Shown in pieces: positions 48,055-58,577 of a DNA stretch of 64,000 nucleotides. The stretch comes from Pomphorhynchus laevis (taxonomy: Eukaryota; Acanthocephala; Palaeacanthocephala; Echinorhynchida; Pomphorhynchidae), in assembly GCA_012934845.2 (NCBI GenBank), contig WNNJ02002338.1:1-64000 (forward strand). The letters run 5' to 3'. Below the pieces are notes generated by a model. It was not told where the DNA came from. It ran no database searches and saw nothing but the letters and a program-made list of their open reading frames with translations. Position 1 is the first letter of the stretch. The number at the start of each line of letters is the position of its first letter. Position numbers and translations under genes: made by a program.

Positions 48055-51000
48055 TTCTCCTCCGCCAAACATAATCTCGTAGATACGCGGGAGTAGCTTT
48101 ATTTCGCACGGGTCTTTCGTTGCTCTGCAGAATTTCATTTCCTTTATCGTCGGATATTTTGAAAGTATCGTTTAAAGTATCGTTGTCCGTACTCACAGTT
48201 TTATCGTCGCTGTAGCTGGTATCAGGGTTATAGCTGCTTTCAATATCATCTTTAGTAGTCGTTGTAAGTTGTGATGTATCGTTTGTGCATTCATGATCTT
48301 CTATCATTAGATTTTGGCAGCTATCTCCACCTGACAACCGTTGTCCGATATCGAAACCGGGAGCCACGTCCCTTAAAGAAACCGCACCTTGTCGTTGATT
48401 AGGATATTCGATGATAGCGTATTTGTTGTTAGCAGTCACAAGTTTAGCTGGACAACCTATTGGTTCATATTTCGATTCACGTCTATGATTCCGAACAAGT
48501 ACAGATGCACCATCGGTCATCCATTTTGGAAACGTTTTGCCTTCATTACTTTTTCTGGGGTAAGAAAATATCCGTTCGTGAGGTGTGTAGTTGGTTGAAG
48601 TACATAAAAGACTCCTTATGCTATTGAGTGCTCTTGGTAATATTATTTGCCACTGATGAATAGACATTCGTTCACTTCGTAACGTGGTAGTTATAGCTGT
48701 CCAAATTGTTGAATTGTATCGTTCGCATTGCCCGTTACCTCTTGGGTTGTACGGTGTTGTGAAACTGCTAGCGATTCCTCTCTTACTGAGAAATTGTCTG
48801 ACATCCGATGACAGAAACGACTTACCTCTATCCGAATGAATATATTCTGGACAACCAAAAATAGCAAATATTTCGTCCAAACAATGACACACAGTTTTAG
48901 CAGACATATCGGGGCACGCTTAAGCAAAAGGAAACCGACTATACTCATCAATCACAACAAGGAGGAAACGGGATCTTGAATTACTCGGTAATGGTCCTTT
49001 GAAATCTATGCATAATCGCTCAAAAGGGCGGGTAGCTTTAATTACATGAGCCGTACAGGTATTTGAAAATCGAGGCTTAAAAAATTTACAAGCTTCACAA
49101 CGTTCACAAATATTTTTCACATCATTTACTGAGAATGGAAGATTCCGTGATCTGACATAATGAGTTAACCGTCGTACCCCGGAGTGACATAATGATTCGT
49201 GAAGTTCTCGTAATCCTCTATCGAAATTGGAAGTAGCACATATTCTAGATAAGGTATCTGCTGGTCCATTCAAAGATCCCGGGCGGTAGAATATTTCAAA
49301 ATCGTAATTGGCCAATTATGCTTTCCAACGTTGTATTTTGTCGTTTTTTATCTTGCTTCCGTTTAGTTGATTGAATATAAAACTAACTGATCTTTGGTCT
49401 GTGATGATTTTAAAATGCCTTCCGATAAGAAAATGTCGCCACTTAATAAGGGATTCCACTATGGCTAAAGCCTCTTTCTCGATTGCTGCCCATCTCTGCT
49501 CGCTTACAGAAAGTTTTCTTGAAAAAAACGCAATCGGACGACCGTCTCCGTTCAGTGTAGCCGCAATGCACGTTTCAGAAGCGTCTGTCTCGACTGTTAG
49601 CGCTTGAGCGTTATCGATGTGGTATAAAGAAGCACTCGCAATATCTGCTTTAAGCTTTTCAAATGACAGTTTTGATTCAGCGTTCATAGGGAATGAAGCG
49701 TTTCTCAAGAATTCAATCTTTTGTGAAAATTCTGGTATCCAAGACGAGTAGTAAGCAAAGAGTCCAATACTTCGTTGTAAGGATCTGACATCGTAGGGGG
49801 AAATTCATGTAAAGCCTGCAATCTATCCGGATCTGGTTTCAGTACTCCTTGACAAATTAAGTAGCCGAGGAGCTTTATTTCTTTCTTGTTAAATTCACAT
49901 TTAGTTGTATTCATTGTGAGCCCGCACTTGGTAGCGACACTGTTGAATTTGCCCAGATTTTCGTCGTGTTCTTGTTGGGTCATTCCGCAAATTGTAATGT
50001 TATCTAGATAGGCAAATGTACTTTTTAATTCATTTGTTTCAATCATGTGATCCATACATCGCTGAAAGCATGACACTGCATTCTTCAAACCAAAGGGCAA
50101 TCTCACAAAGCAATATAATCTTCCACCTGCTTCAAAGGCAGTATATAGTCTATCGTCTGGATGTAAAGGAACTTGATGATAAGCAGACTGTAAGTCAATT
50201 GTAGAAAACCATTTGTATTTACTAATTTCATACACAAGATCTTGTAAGTTTGGCAAAGGATAGGCATCCAGCAATGTATATTTATTTATCGTTTGTGAGT
50301 AATCAATAACAAGCCTGCGTTTATGTCTCTCCGAGCGCGTAACTACCACTTGAGCTCGCCATGGTGAAATACAAGGTTCGATAATCCCATCTTTCAATAA
50401 CTTCTGAACCTCCGATCGAATAAAATCACGATCGGCTGGATTATACCGGCGAGACCTCGTTGCAATAGGAATGCAATGTTCATTTAGATGTGAAAATGGT
50501 CGAACTGGCTTGAAATCTATAGGTCGCAAAGCAGCAATTACCAATTCGTTTCTAGGACCATTCAATTTTAGTTTGAAACTGTTATGCTCATTCATAAAAT
50601 CCATCCCCAATATTGCTTCGGTACATAAGTCGTCCATAACATGAAATATAATGTTTTTATAAATTTGGGACTTGTAGATGATGAACGTAGTGACATGGCC
50701 TTTAGTTAAAGTCTTGAAGCGATTAGTGGCCATTGTAATAGGCCGTATATCTCTGACGATAGGCAATTTCATCTTACCCACAATATCAGTTCGAATAAAA
50801 CTATAACAACTCCCTGTGTCAAACAAACACTCTACTCTTTTGTTGCAAATGGATATTTGGTCTACAGCTTTTCGGTCAGACAGTATTGAAGAAATGCACG
50901 CAGAGTATTTATTACGACCGAATTGTGAAGATCGACACGCTCTTGCAAAATGTCCTTCCTTCTGACATTTATGGCAAATTGAATTTTTTGCCGGACAAGA

Positions 51001-51832
51001 TTCTCGACTATGCTTTGATTGACTTCCACAAAAAAAGCACTTCCAATTACGTTTGATTGTTGCAACTACTCTATCATTCATTTGTGCCACTTCCAATTAC
51101 GTTTGATTGTTGCAACTACTCTATCATTCATTTGTGCCACTTCCAATTACGTTTGATTGTTGCAACTACTCTATCATTCATTTGTGCCAGTTGATCTGCC
51201 GCCTCTTCCTTTCTGCTGTCGGAAACATGAGCTAGTCGATAATAAGGTCCTTCGATTACCGTTGAACGTTTTTCCGCACTTTCCATAGCTTTTGCAATTT
51301 CAAAAGCGTCTGTTAGTGTTAAACAGTTTTAAAGTAAACGTTATATGACCCGCTATGAACGCATTTAGAATTGCCTGATCTCGGTGATCTTGTGCCGATA
51401 CTTCTTCGAACTTACATTCTGAGGCTAGTTGCTTTAAACTATTAGTGTAGTGTTGAATATCTTCTGCATCTTCTTGTCTCCTCGCGAATAGTATATATCG
51501 AGCATAAATGGCATTGGTCGGTCGCTCAAACATCGATCGAAGCGTCTTGATAGCTTCTGCATAATCAGACAGTTGTTGAATTGACTTGAAAATTTGAGGA
51601 GAAACGTAATTACGCAGTAACGTTAATCGAATCTCACACGGAGCTCCGATGTGTTCGATAAACGCTTCGAATGTTGATAGCCAATGTTTCCAAATATCCG
51701 CTCCGTTTGCGTCTTCTCTGTCTATTGTAAGTTTACTTGGCTGCAGATATCGTGCATAATCAACGTTCGCCAATCCGTTTCCGACTGGGTCCATCTTGAC
51801 AACAAATGCTCACACAAATGTTTTCAATAAAT

Positions 51833-51922
51833 TGTTAAGATCCAAAGTGAGGCTAAAGTAGCTTTATTGAAAACATCTACAAAACAAATAACATTAAAAC
51901 ACAAGTTAGTTAATTCACGACA
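51833..51922 (-). repeat. Gypsy 5' LTR (90 bp)
   Basis: It matches 47965-48054. The internal region with the gag start follows within about 40 bases in element sense. Confidence 0.9.
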
Positions 51923-51927
51923 ATGAC

Positions 51928-52330
51928 TATACCCAACAAGGACCGATCCGTCGAATCACCGAATAAGTCTTTACACTCGATATCTATCCGAGCTTCCACA
52001 TCACGAGTTTTTGATGCTATTTTGAAATCAATATTTTCTGGACTTCGCAATAGGATTGGTTCAATAGCTACTGATGATGACACTTTTGTCAGTTTTTAGC
52101 AAGAAATTCTCTTACGGTGTAATGTCGCACTATTGATAATCCATCAATTTCACAAGATAGGAAATGACTCAGATCAAAATCAGTCCCACAGCTAAAACCA
52201 CCTTAGTTGATTCGGTTGGGGCCAACCATATCGAGCTGCTAAAGCATCTTGGAATTTGCACCTAAAAATGTCTAACGGCTTCGCTGACAACCAAGTTGAA
52301 GATCATGGGATAGTCAGGTAATTCATGAAA
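51928..52330 (-). mobile_element. RLE LINE 4, knuckle and nuclease part
   Basis: In element sense the remains of a zinc-knuckle region come first (FDLSHFLSCEID and IVRHYTVREFLAKN in the pattern HALSC ... RHN), then the RLE core VEARIDIECKDLFGD and RSLLGIVIFDQF, aligned with SDIRCTGLFG and RSFMDVCVFNN of LINE 2. Frame changes are frequent. It is the most divergent RLE LINE copy in the window. Confidence 0.7.
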
Positions 52331-52417
52331 AAACTTGAACTCTTTAAACCGGTAGAAAGCAAGTCTAGTTTATTTTCGCATATTTCATATTTCCGTTACC
52401 TTATGAGTCAAATCAGC

Positions 52418-52915
52418 GGATCTTTTCCGTTATACTGACTTTTGTCGTAGCAAAATGAAAATGTGCTAAAATAGCGGAATTGTAAGTACTCTTTCAACTG
52501 ACAATTTTTTTTGGGAGAAACAAACACAAAATTAAATATTTAAATTAAAAAAAATATTTAATTTTTTAAAATTTTAAGCGAATTGAAGTCGGAATGACTT
52601 TTAAATATATTTGTATTATTTGCACGAATTTCCTGTGTAATTGCTATCATTGTAAAGTTTTCCAATAAATGCACGAAAAGTTATTCAACTTTCTTCATTT
52701 TTTTTCGAAAAAAATGATTTGAATTTGAGAAATATCAAAAATTTCAAATATAAACATACAATTTTTATTGCAGTACTGCAATCTGCATATTTATCATGAT
52801 CTATAATCCAAAGCTTTGGTAATTTGAGATTTTCCACAAAAAGTTATTGAACATTAAATTTCAAACACAGTAATTTTTAAAATTCTTAGAAGATTTGATC
52901 GATCAAACGATTACT
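52418..52915 (+). repeat. Merlin left inverted repeat
   Basis: It runs from GGATCTTTTCCG to about GATTTGATCGATCAAACG and is complementary to 54075-54654 with small differences. It is AT-rich with no coding potential. Confidence 0.85.
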
Positions 52916-53162
52916 ATAGGGAGGATGGGGATTTATCGGGCATTGTCGTTTAAATTTCATATACATCAAATTCATCTTCCTAACATTGTTTATCACATAT
53001 ATAATACTTTAATCTCCCTTTGATATACCCCCTTGCACCCATGTGATATGGTATGTACGTGTAATCGATTTTTCTATCAAACTTTGTAGATGTTCAAAAG
53101 TTTTAATACCTCTTTGTTATAATCTCTGTGCACATATTATTTTGTAAATTCGTAAATATTAG

Positions 53163-54067
53163 CAGATGTCTAGTAATATAAACCTAAACTGGTTACGCAG
53201 TAATATTACTACGGAAATGGATGCGGTAAAATTCTTGCAGACTCGTGAACTTATTCCAAGAGGTATGTCAAACGTTATATTAATAACATATATTCTAAAG
53301 ATATTTTAGAAAAAATGTCGTCGCAAGCATTCGATGAAACTGAGTAATCGAGGCGACAATACTGTCGATGCCAAAAATCGCAGTGCGATGTTTCGCCATC
53401 CGTTCGTGAAGGGACTTGGTTTGAAGGAGCACGATTATCCCTATCCAAAACAATCGTATTTATATATTGTTGGTCGAAACAATTGACGACAGTTCAATTC
53501 TGTGAAGAGGAATTGGATATCGACCACAATACAGCTGTCGATTATAATAATTTCATGCGTGAGGCCTGTGCGGCTGAGATTTTGTGCAATCCTACCAAAA
53601 TAGGGGGTAAGGATATGGTCGTCGAAATCGACGAAACTGTATTTGCACGCCGCAAATACAATAGGGGACGCGTTTTACCGCAACAATGGGTGTTTGGCGG
53701 CGTCTGCAAAGAGTCCTCCGAGGTTTTCCTTTTTGCGGTGGATCAACGAAACGCCGAAACACTAAATGCTTGTATTAAGCAATGAATTTTGCCAGGCTCA
53801 ATAATCCATGTAGATCTTTGGAAAGATTATTGTGGCGTGCAAAGCTTGAAAGGATACAGCTTTCAGCACAGGACTGTTAATCATTCTGTTAAATTTGTGA
53901 CTTCAGACGGTATCCACACGCAACAGATAGAGTCGACATGGAACCAACTAAAATGTGGAAATAGACGACGATGGGGTACACATCGATCCATGATCGACTC
54001 ATATCTTGTGGAATTTATTTGGCGTAGAAGACACCGAAACGACAACAGTTTTGATGCTATTTCTTAA
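53163..54067 (+). pseudogene. Merlin transposase (IS1016/ISXO2-like DDE), two breaks
   Basis: A possible first part starts at 53167 (MSSNINLNWLRSNITTEMDA). A zinc-ribbon follows: KKCRRKHSMKLSNR in one frame, then RQYCRCQKSQCDVS in another, so a frame change lies near 53355. The catalytic part opens by 53340 and includes TWFEGARLSL, then DMVVEIDETVFARRKYNRGR (first D), VFGGVCKESSEVFLF, one TGA stop at 53783-53785, SIIHVDLWKDYCGV (second D), YSFQHRTVNHSVKF, THTQQIE-type HTQQIESTWNQLK (third acidic residue, E) and LVEFIWRRRHRN. All three catalytic residues remain. GTATGT...TTTTAG at 53262-53311 could be a small intron but does not clearly restore the ribbon frame. Confidence 0.85.
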
Positions 54068-54074
54068 AAATGTT

Positions 54075-54654
54075 AGATTGATCGATTGATCGATCAAATC
54101 TTCTAAGAATTTTAAAAATTACTGTTTTTGAAATTCCTTAAAAATGTTAGAATGATCGATTGATCGATCAAATCTTCTAAGAATTTTAAAAATTACTGTT
54201 TTTGAAATTTAATGTTCAATAATTTTATGTAGAAAATCTCAAATTTCCAAAGCTTTGAATTATAGATCATGATAAATATGCAGATTGCAGTACTGCAATA
54301 AAAATTGTATGTTTATATTTGAAATTTTTGAGATTTTTCAAATTCAAAACATTTTATTTCGAAAAAATGAAGAAACTTGAATAACTTTTCGTGCATTTAT
54401 TGAAAAACTTTACAATGATTGCAATTACACAGGAAATTCATGCAAATAATACAAATATATTTAAAAGTCATTCCGACTTCAATTCGCTTAAAATTTTAAA
54501 AAATTAAATATTTATTTATTTTTTTAATTTTAAATATTTAAATTTGTGCTTGTTTCTCCCAAAAAATTGGATAGTTGAAAGAGTACTTACAATTCCGCTA
54601 TTTTAGCACATTTTCATTTTGCTACGACAAAAGTCAGTATAACGGAAAAGATCC
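54075..54654 (+). repeat. Merlin right inverted repeat with internal duplication
   Basis: It is complementary to the left repeat. The stretch beginning TTCTTAAAAATGTTAGA is repeated once in tandem (about 54060 and 54131), lengthening this end. Confidence 0.85.
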
Positions 54655-55087
54655 AAATCAGCTAACTGAGTCTACGTATTTAATATAATTATAAAATAAA
54701 CAAAACATAATAATGCAAAATCAAAATTTAATAATTGAATAATAAAATAAATAATTGTTTTTAGATTTTCTATAATTTAAATCAAGTTAAAATAAAAAAT
54801 TGAAATTTAAAATAAACGTCATTTTTATGAATTGACTAATAAATAACAGACGTTGTATCAGAATAAGAATTAGAGGTCATCAGAAGGAACTGTTATGTTA
54901 TCATGTTTCGGCCCCTATCTTCTCTACCCAACCTAGCAGCGGGGCTAAATACATGCTAATGATGTATTTCCTCTGAAATAACTATCTAGTATCTTATTCT
55001 AATGCAAAGTATATTATTTATTACCCATCCATAAAAATTTGCAACTTAAGAGTTTAAATTTATTCTTTATATTATTGTCAATAATAT
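54655..55087 (-). mobile_element. Naiad copy J (tail and last codons)
   Basis: From AAATCAGCTAACTGAGTC the tail runs to the end of the RT (codons for the KFLW region near 55030), truncated near 55078 by a foldback. Its folded region has lost part of the CTGCTATG/CATAGCAG helix. The Merlin target site lies in its first eight bases. Confidence 0.85.
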
Positions 55088-55096
55088 ATTGACAAT
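55069..55096. repeat. Foldback at the 5' junction of Naiad J
   Basis: Two overlapping palindromes: ATATTATTG-T-CAATAATAT (55069-55087) and ATTGTCAATA-ATA-TATTGACAAT (55074-55096). The first arm is native Naiad. Confidence 0.85.
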
Positions 55097-55980
55097 TTTT
55101 AGGAGAGTTGTCTTTCTCGGAGCGTAATAAAAGTGAGCGCATACGTTATAAATTGAACTTTAACTCGGAGTCTTCCAAGAGATCGTCAATTCCTATCACC
55201 CGAGCGTTTCGTAATTTTATCATGTTAATTCGTGCTTTGTCTTAATCGACGCCTGTCAAAGCTGGGACAAAATTTTTTCAATATGCAATCCGAAAAAAAA
55301 CAACAGAAAAGCAGTTTCCCATTAATTTATGTCAGCTGTATATGTGACCAATTGTATTGCAGCAATTATATCAGGGCAACATATGCCCTGATATGAGAAT
55401 CACGTTCGCAATTTTAGTCAAATTCGTTACCAATGAAGACCAGTTTTGCATTTCTTTCATTTAAAATTCAAATAGGTATTGAACAATCCCTACACCAGAG
55501 TCCTAAATTCGAGTACCATCTGACATCATCTTTAATCCAGACTGATGAAATGAATGATTTGCGTATAACAGATTAGCTTCATGTACTACACGTTGACAAT
55601 TGATAATTCCTACTCATTATTAAACTAATTATTTCTACTAACAACGTATGGTTAAATAAACAGTTTTCTTGCAAATTTCGTTATAATTTCGATTGTCTTT
55701 TTACACAACAGGGCAAATTTGAACCAAATATTTGCTTCTGACTTTGCTTTACTTAAGCACGTGTGATTAAATTATTTAAATGAAAATAGCAGTTTGTGAC
55801 AACTCAATTTTTTATCTTGTTCATATTTTTTAAATGCTCCTCAACTTATTAATTTAATAGGTAGGTTAAATTTGTTGCTTAATGTTTTAACCACTTCGCA
55901 AACCTCGTCTTTAGTATAATATATTTTACTATTTTTATTATAAAAAAGATTATTAATTTTCTTTATTATTAAAGAAAAAT
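55097..55980. other. Spacer with a possible PLE endonuclease relic
   Basis: At about 55318-55420 the plus strand reads LIYVSCICDQLYCSNYIRATYA, reminiscent of the GIY-YIG pattern (YxISCxCGxxYIGxTxRxxxxR) without its key residues; the quoted run is one candidate reading only in its first 20 residues, LIYVSCICDQLYCSNYIRAT. An 11-bp foldback (ATATCAGGGCA/TGCCCTGATAT, 55368-55394) lies in it. I recognise nothing else in this stretch. Confidence 0.3.
55368..55394. repeat. Foldback palindrome (11-bp arms)
   Basis: ATATCAGGGCA (55368-55378) and TGCCCTGATAT (55384-55394) flank a 5-base loop. Confidence 0.9.
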
Positions 55981-55984
55981 ATTA

Positions 55985-56236
55985 TATTATAATATCTACA
56001 GCTGCTTCGAGGATCAACAGTATTTGTTCGTCGCCATCGAAATACTTGGCGCGGTCGGCCCAAGCGCAACAGCGCTTTTGAGGCAGCTTGGTTCGAGGTT
56101 GGTGCGGACAACCGGTGATAAACGCGCATTCAGCTGGCTCATGCAACGAATCATTGCAGCCGTGCAACGAGGGAATGTGTTATCCTTTTTGAAGTCGGCT
56201 GGAGATCCCTCTCTAGGCAACTACCTTGTTATTTAA
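55985..56236 (+). pseudogene. RLE LINE C-terminal tail relic
   Basis: The frame open to 56236 reads FVAIEILGAVGPSATALLR, QLGSRLVRTTGDKRAFSWL and MQRIIAAVQRGNVLSFL. The pattern (aromatic-x-G-x-x-G-x-A, helix, then QRI-x-x-A-x-QRGN) matches the C-terminal helices after the nuclease in the OTU LINE (LLFQRILISLMRGN) and LINE 2. It is isolated from any other LINE part and its GC content is higher than its surroundings. Confidence 0.45.
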
Positions 56237-56297
56237 TTCCGATTTATTTCTTTGCACAAACGTTGTTTTTTATAATAAATAATTAACATTTATTTAA

Positions 56298-56946
56298 TAA
56301 TATAGCATTCAAGTCAAAGGAAATTGTTTTAGAAGAATTAAAACTCTTGAATTAACTGTTATTGAACAAGTTTTGAAATAATAGTAACTGTTATTGAATA
56401 ATATTGCATTCGGTTCAAAATAAATTGTTTGTGGCGAAGAATCCCCGAGAATTAAAACTTTTGAATTAAATGCTATTGAATAAGCAACAGTTGAAATAAT
56501 TTAAAGTGTTTTATAATATTTTTCAACTAAAATCAGATCCTTTTAAAGAGTCTACGTATTTTATACTATGTATAAATTAAAAATAAAGCTAAATAATTAT
56601 AAATAATAAATAATTATATATGATTTTATCGAATAATATTGCATTCGGGTCAAAATAAATTGTTTTTTAATTGCGAAATATCCTCGATAATTAAAAGTCT
56701 TGAATTAATTGTTATTGAACAAGCAACACTTGAACTAATTGAAAGTGTTTTTTAAGATTTTTAAACTAAAATCAGAGCATTTAACAGAGTCTACGTATTT
56801 TATACTATGTATAAATTAAAAATAGAGCTAAATAATTATAAATAAAAAATAATTATGTAAGATTTTATCGAATAATATTGCATTCGGGTTAAAATAAATT
56901 ATTTTTGGCGAAGCATCTACGAGAAAATAAACTCTTGAATTGACTA
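56298..56946. repeat. Tandem repeat, unit about 237 bp
   Basis: Units start at 56397, 56632 and 56871 with AATAATATTGCATTCGG, plus a partial first unit at about 56298 and a truncated last one. Each unit includes AAATCAG ... GAGTCTACGTATTTTATAC and a later AAGCTAAATAATTAT, resembling the reversed end of a Naiad tail. An inverted partial copy lies at about 57437-57540. Confidence 0.8.
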
Positions 56947-56962
56947 TTTATTAGTCAATTCA
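56936..56962. repeat. Foldback at a Naiad tail-stub junction (11-bp arms)
   Basis: TGAATTGACTA (56936-56946) and TAGTCAATTCA (56952-56962) flank the loop TTTAT; the right arm is native Naiad tail. Confidence 0.9.
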
Positions 56963-57155
56963 TAAAAATGACCTTTAATAAAACTGACTTTTATTTTAAA
57001 TTTCAATTTTTTATTTTAACTTCATTTAAATTATAAAAAATTTTATAACAATTATTTATTTTATTATTTAATTATTAAATTTTGATTTAGCATTATTATG
57101 TTTTCTTTATTTTATAATTATATTAAATATGTAGACTCAGTTAGTTGATTTGATT
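56947..57155 (+). mobile_element. Naiad tail stub
   Basis: It spans TTTATTAGTCAATTCATAAA to GTAGACTCAGTTAGTTGATTT. Only the terminal 3'UTR is present, placed at the end of the 237-bp repeat array. Confidence 0.85.
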
Positions 57156-57779
57156 ATTTAAATATTTCGACTGTTCGTGCAGCCTTTTTCAATCTGAAAT
57201 TTATACATTAGATAAGCGTTAGAAATTAAATCAGACAAAATCATAACATTAAAACGAGGACTCGGGAACTCAGAATCGTCTAACCCCTTGAGAGGAGTTT
57301 TAAATTCCTATTTTGGATAGAGTTTAAAAGACTTTAAACTCCATCAACAACACTCCGATTTTAAATTGTTGATTTAAAATATATTTAATATAAAAATTAT
57401 ATATTTTGGTAAATAGTAAAATAATAATAAATATACCCTGTTAAATGATCTGATTTTAGTTTAAATACCTTAAAAACACTTTCAATTATTTCAAGAGTTG
57501 CTTTTTCAATAACAGTTAATTCAAGAGTTTTAATCTATTATTGGTAAATAATAATTATAGCTGGATTATAGAAAATAAGAAATTATTTTTGATATTTCGC
57601 TAACTTCTGTTAGCATCTTCAAAAAATTGCCTAAAATTTTTAATACAACACGTCAACTTTGCACATCGTAAAATTAAATTATTTTCTTTGCAGGCTCAAA
57701 AATATAATGGCTATTTTACATTTCATTCTCTTTATTTCGACTTTTTTCCAAGCTTATTATATTATTTCTTTTTTTTAAT
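57156..57779. other. AT-rich spacer with an inverted piece of the 237-bp repeat
   Basis: Bases 57437-57540 are the reverse complement of the middle of the repeat unit (GATCTGATTTTAGTTTAAAT and CAATAACAGTTAATTCAAGA). The rest shows no gene or element end. Confidence 0.6.
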
Positions 57780-58187
57780 AATAATATAAATTATTCAAAA
57801 ATAAGACAGCTTAAAGGTTACCCTCTAATGGGTCCAAAGTGGCAATTCAAAATCTGAATTTTTAGTTCAAAGGGAGTTGATCGTACAAATCGACTTAGAG
57901 TGGTGCGTCCTTATCGTGAATTAGAGTTCCTGGTTCTTGATACCTGTTTCGCATAGCCATCGATGTGGATTTTATAATAAGGAGTGAAATCCTGGCTCTT
58001 TCTTGACGGATCAAATCGGGATATGAAAGGTTGTTGTTGCTCGCTTTAAGTGAAGATATGCGCTTAAGTATCGAGTCCGCTATCTTTCCAATACCACCAA
58101 CAGTTGAGAAAATCAACGGGTGAAACGAAGCATTTTCTATTTTCGCAATCCGCTCTGTAAATTTTAGGTTGAATGTAGGTTCAACCT
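57780..58187 (-). mobile_element. RLE LINE 2-type, 3' end only
   Basis: Bases 57780-58164 are nearly identical to 27355-27740, including the last about 90 codons (ERIAKIENASFHPLIFSTV to HDKDAPL) and the 3'UTR. At 58165 the sequence jumps to a piece matching about 29104-29118 (AGGTTGAATGTAGGT) and then folds back (AGGTTGAA/TTCAACCT). It marks a recent, heavily truncated insertion. Confidence 0.85.
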
Positions 58188-58577
58188 TCATTAATATTAT
58201 TATATTAATAATAATTATGATATTAATTATATTAATTTTTTTCAATTATAACAATTTTTATACCCATAATCTAGAATTAATTGAAAATTGTGAATTAAGA
58301 AAGCTGCTATCAAAAGGGTATAAATATAGATTAAATAACAACAACGACAAAAATAAAATTTACAGTTCGTTATATAATAACTTAAATGATTACTTTAGTA
58401 AGCTGATTAATAGTGAAAGCTCGAATATATCTAAGATAAAAATTTAGAAAGATTATATATTTGATAAAATTAAAAATAAAATGAAAATAACAAACAATTA
58501 TAAAATGGAAGATAAAATTAATAACGATATGTGTACAGAACTTACTCAATTAAAGGATAACTATATAATAACAACTA

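Larger units (their letters stand above)
47965..51922 (-). mobile_element. Ty3/Gypsy LTR retrotransposon with 90-bp LTRs
   Basis: LTRs lie at 47965-48054 and 51833-51922. They are nearly identical (one difference by eye), so the insertion is young. Each begins TGTTAAG and ends ACGACA on the plus strand, and the element is flanked by the 5-bp duplication ATGAC (47960-47964, 51923-51927). In element sense the order is gag with zinc knuckle, protease, RT, RNase H and integrase, the Ty3/Gypsy order. It is broken, in roughly four or five places. It is inserted in RLE LINE 4. Confidence 0.9.
52418..54654 (+). mobile_element. Merlin DNA transposon
   Basis: A 2.24-kb element starts GGATCTTTTCCGTTATACTG and ends in the reverse complement. 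It is flanked by the 8-bp duplication AAATCAGC (52410-52417, 54655-54662), the size typical for Merlin. The inverted repeats are long, extending inward about 490 bases on the left and 570 on the right; the right one contains a 71-bp tandem duplication (about 54066-54207). The central gene is an IS1016-type DDE transposase. It is inserted in the tail end of Naiad J. Confidence 0.9.

Noticed and set aside
53262-53311. Intron in the Merlin transposase
   Set aside because: GTATGT...TTTTAG has splice-like ends, but removal does not give a continuous zinc-ribbon frame, so I did not annotate it as an intron.
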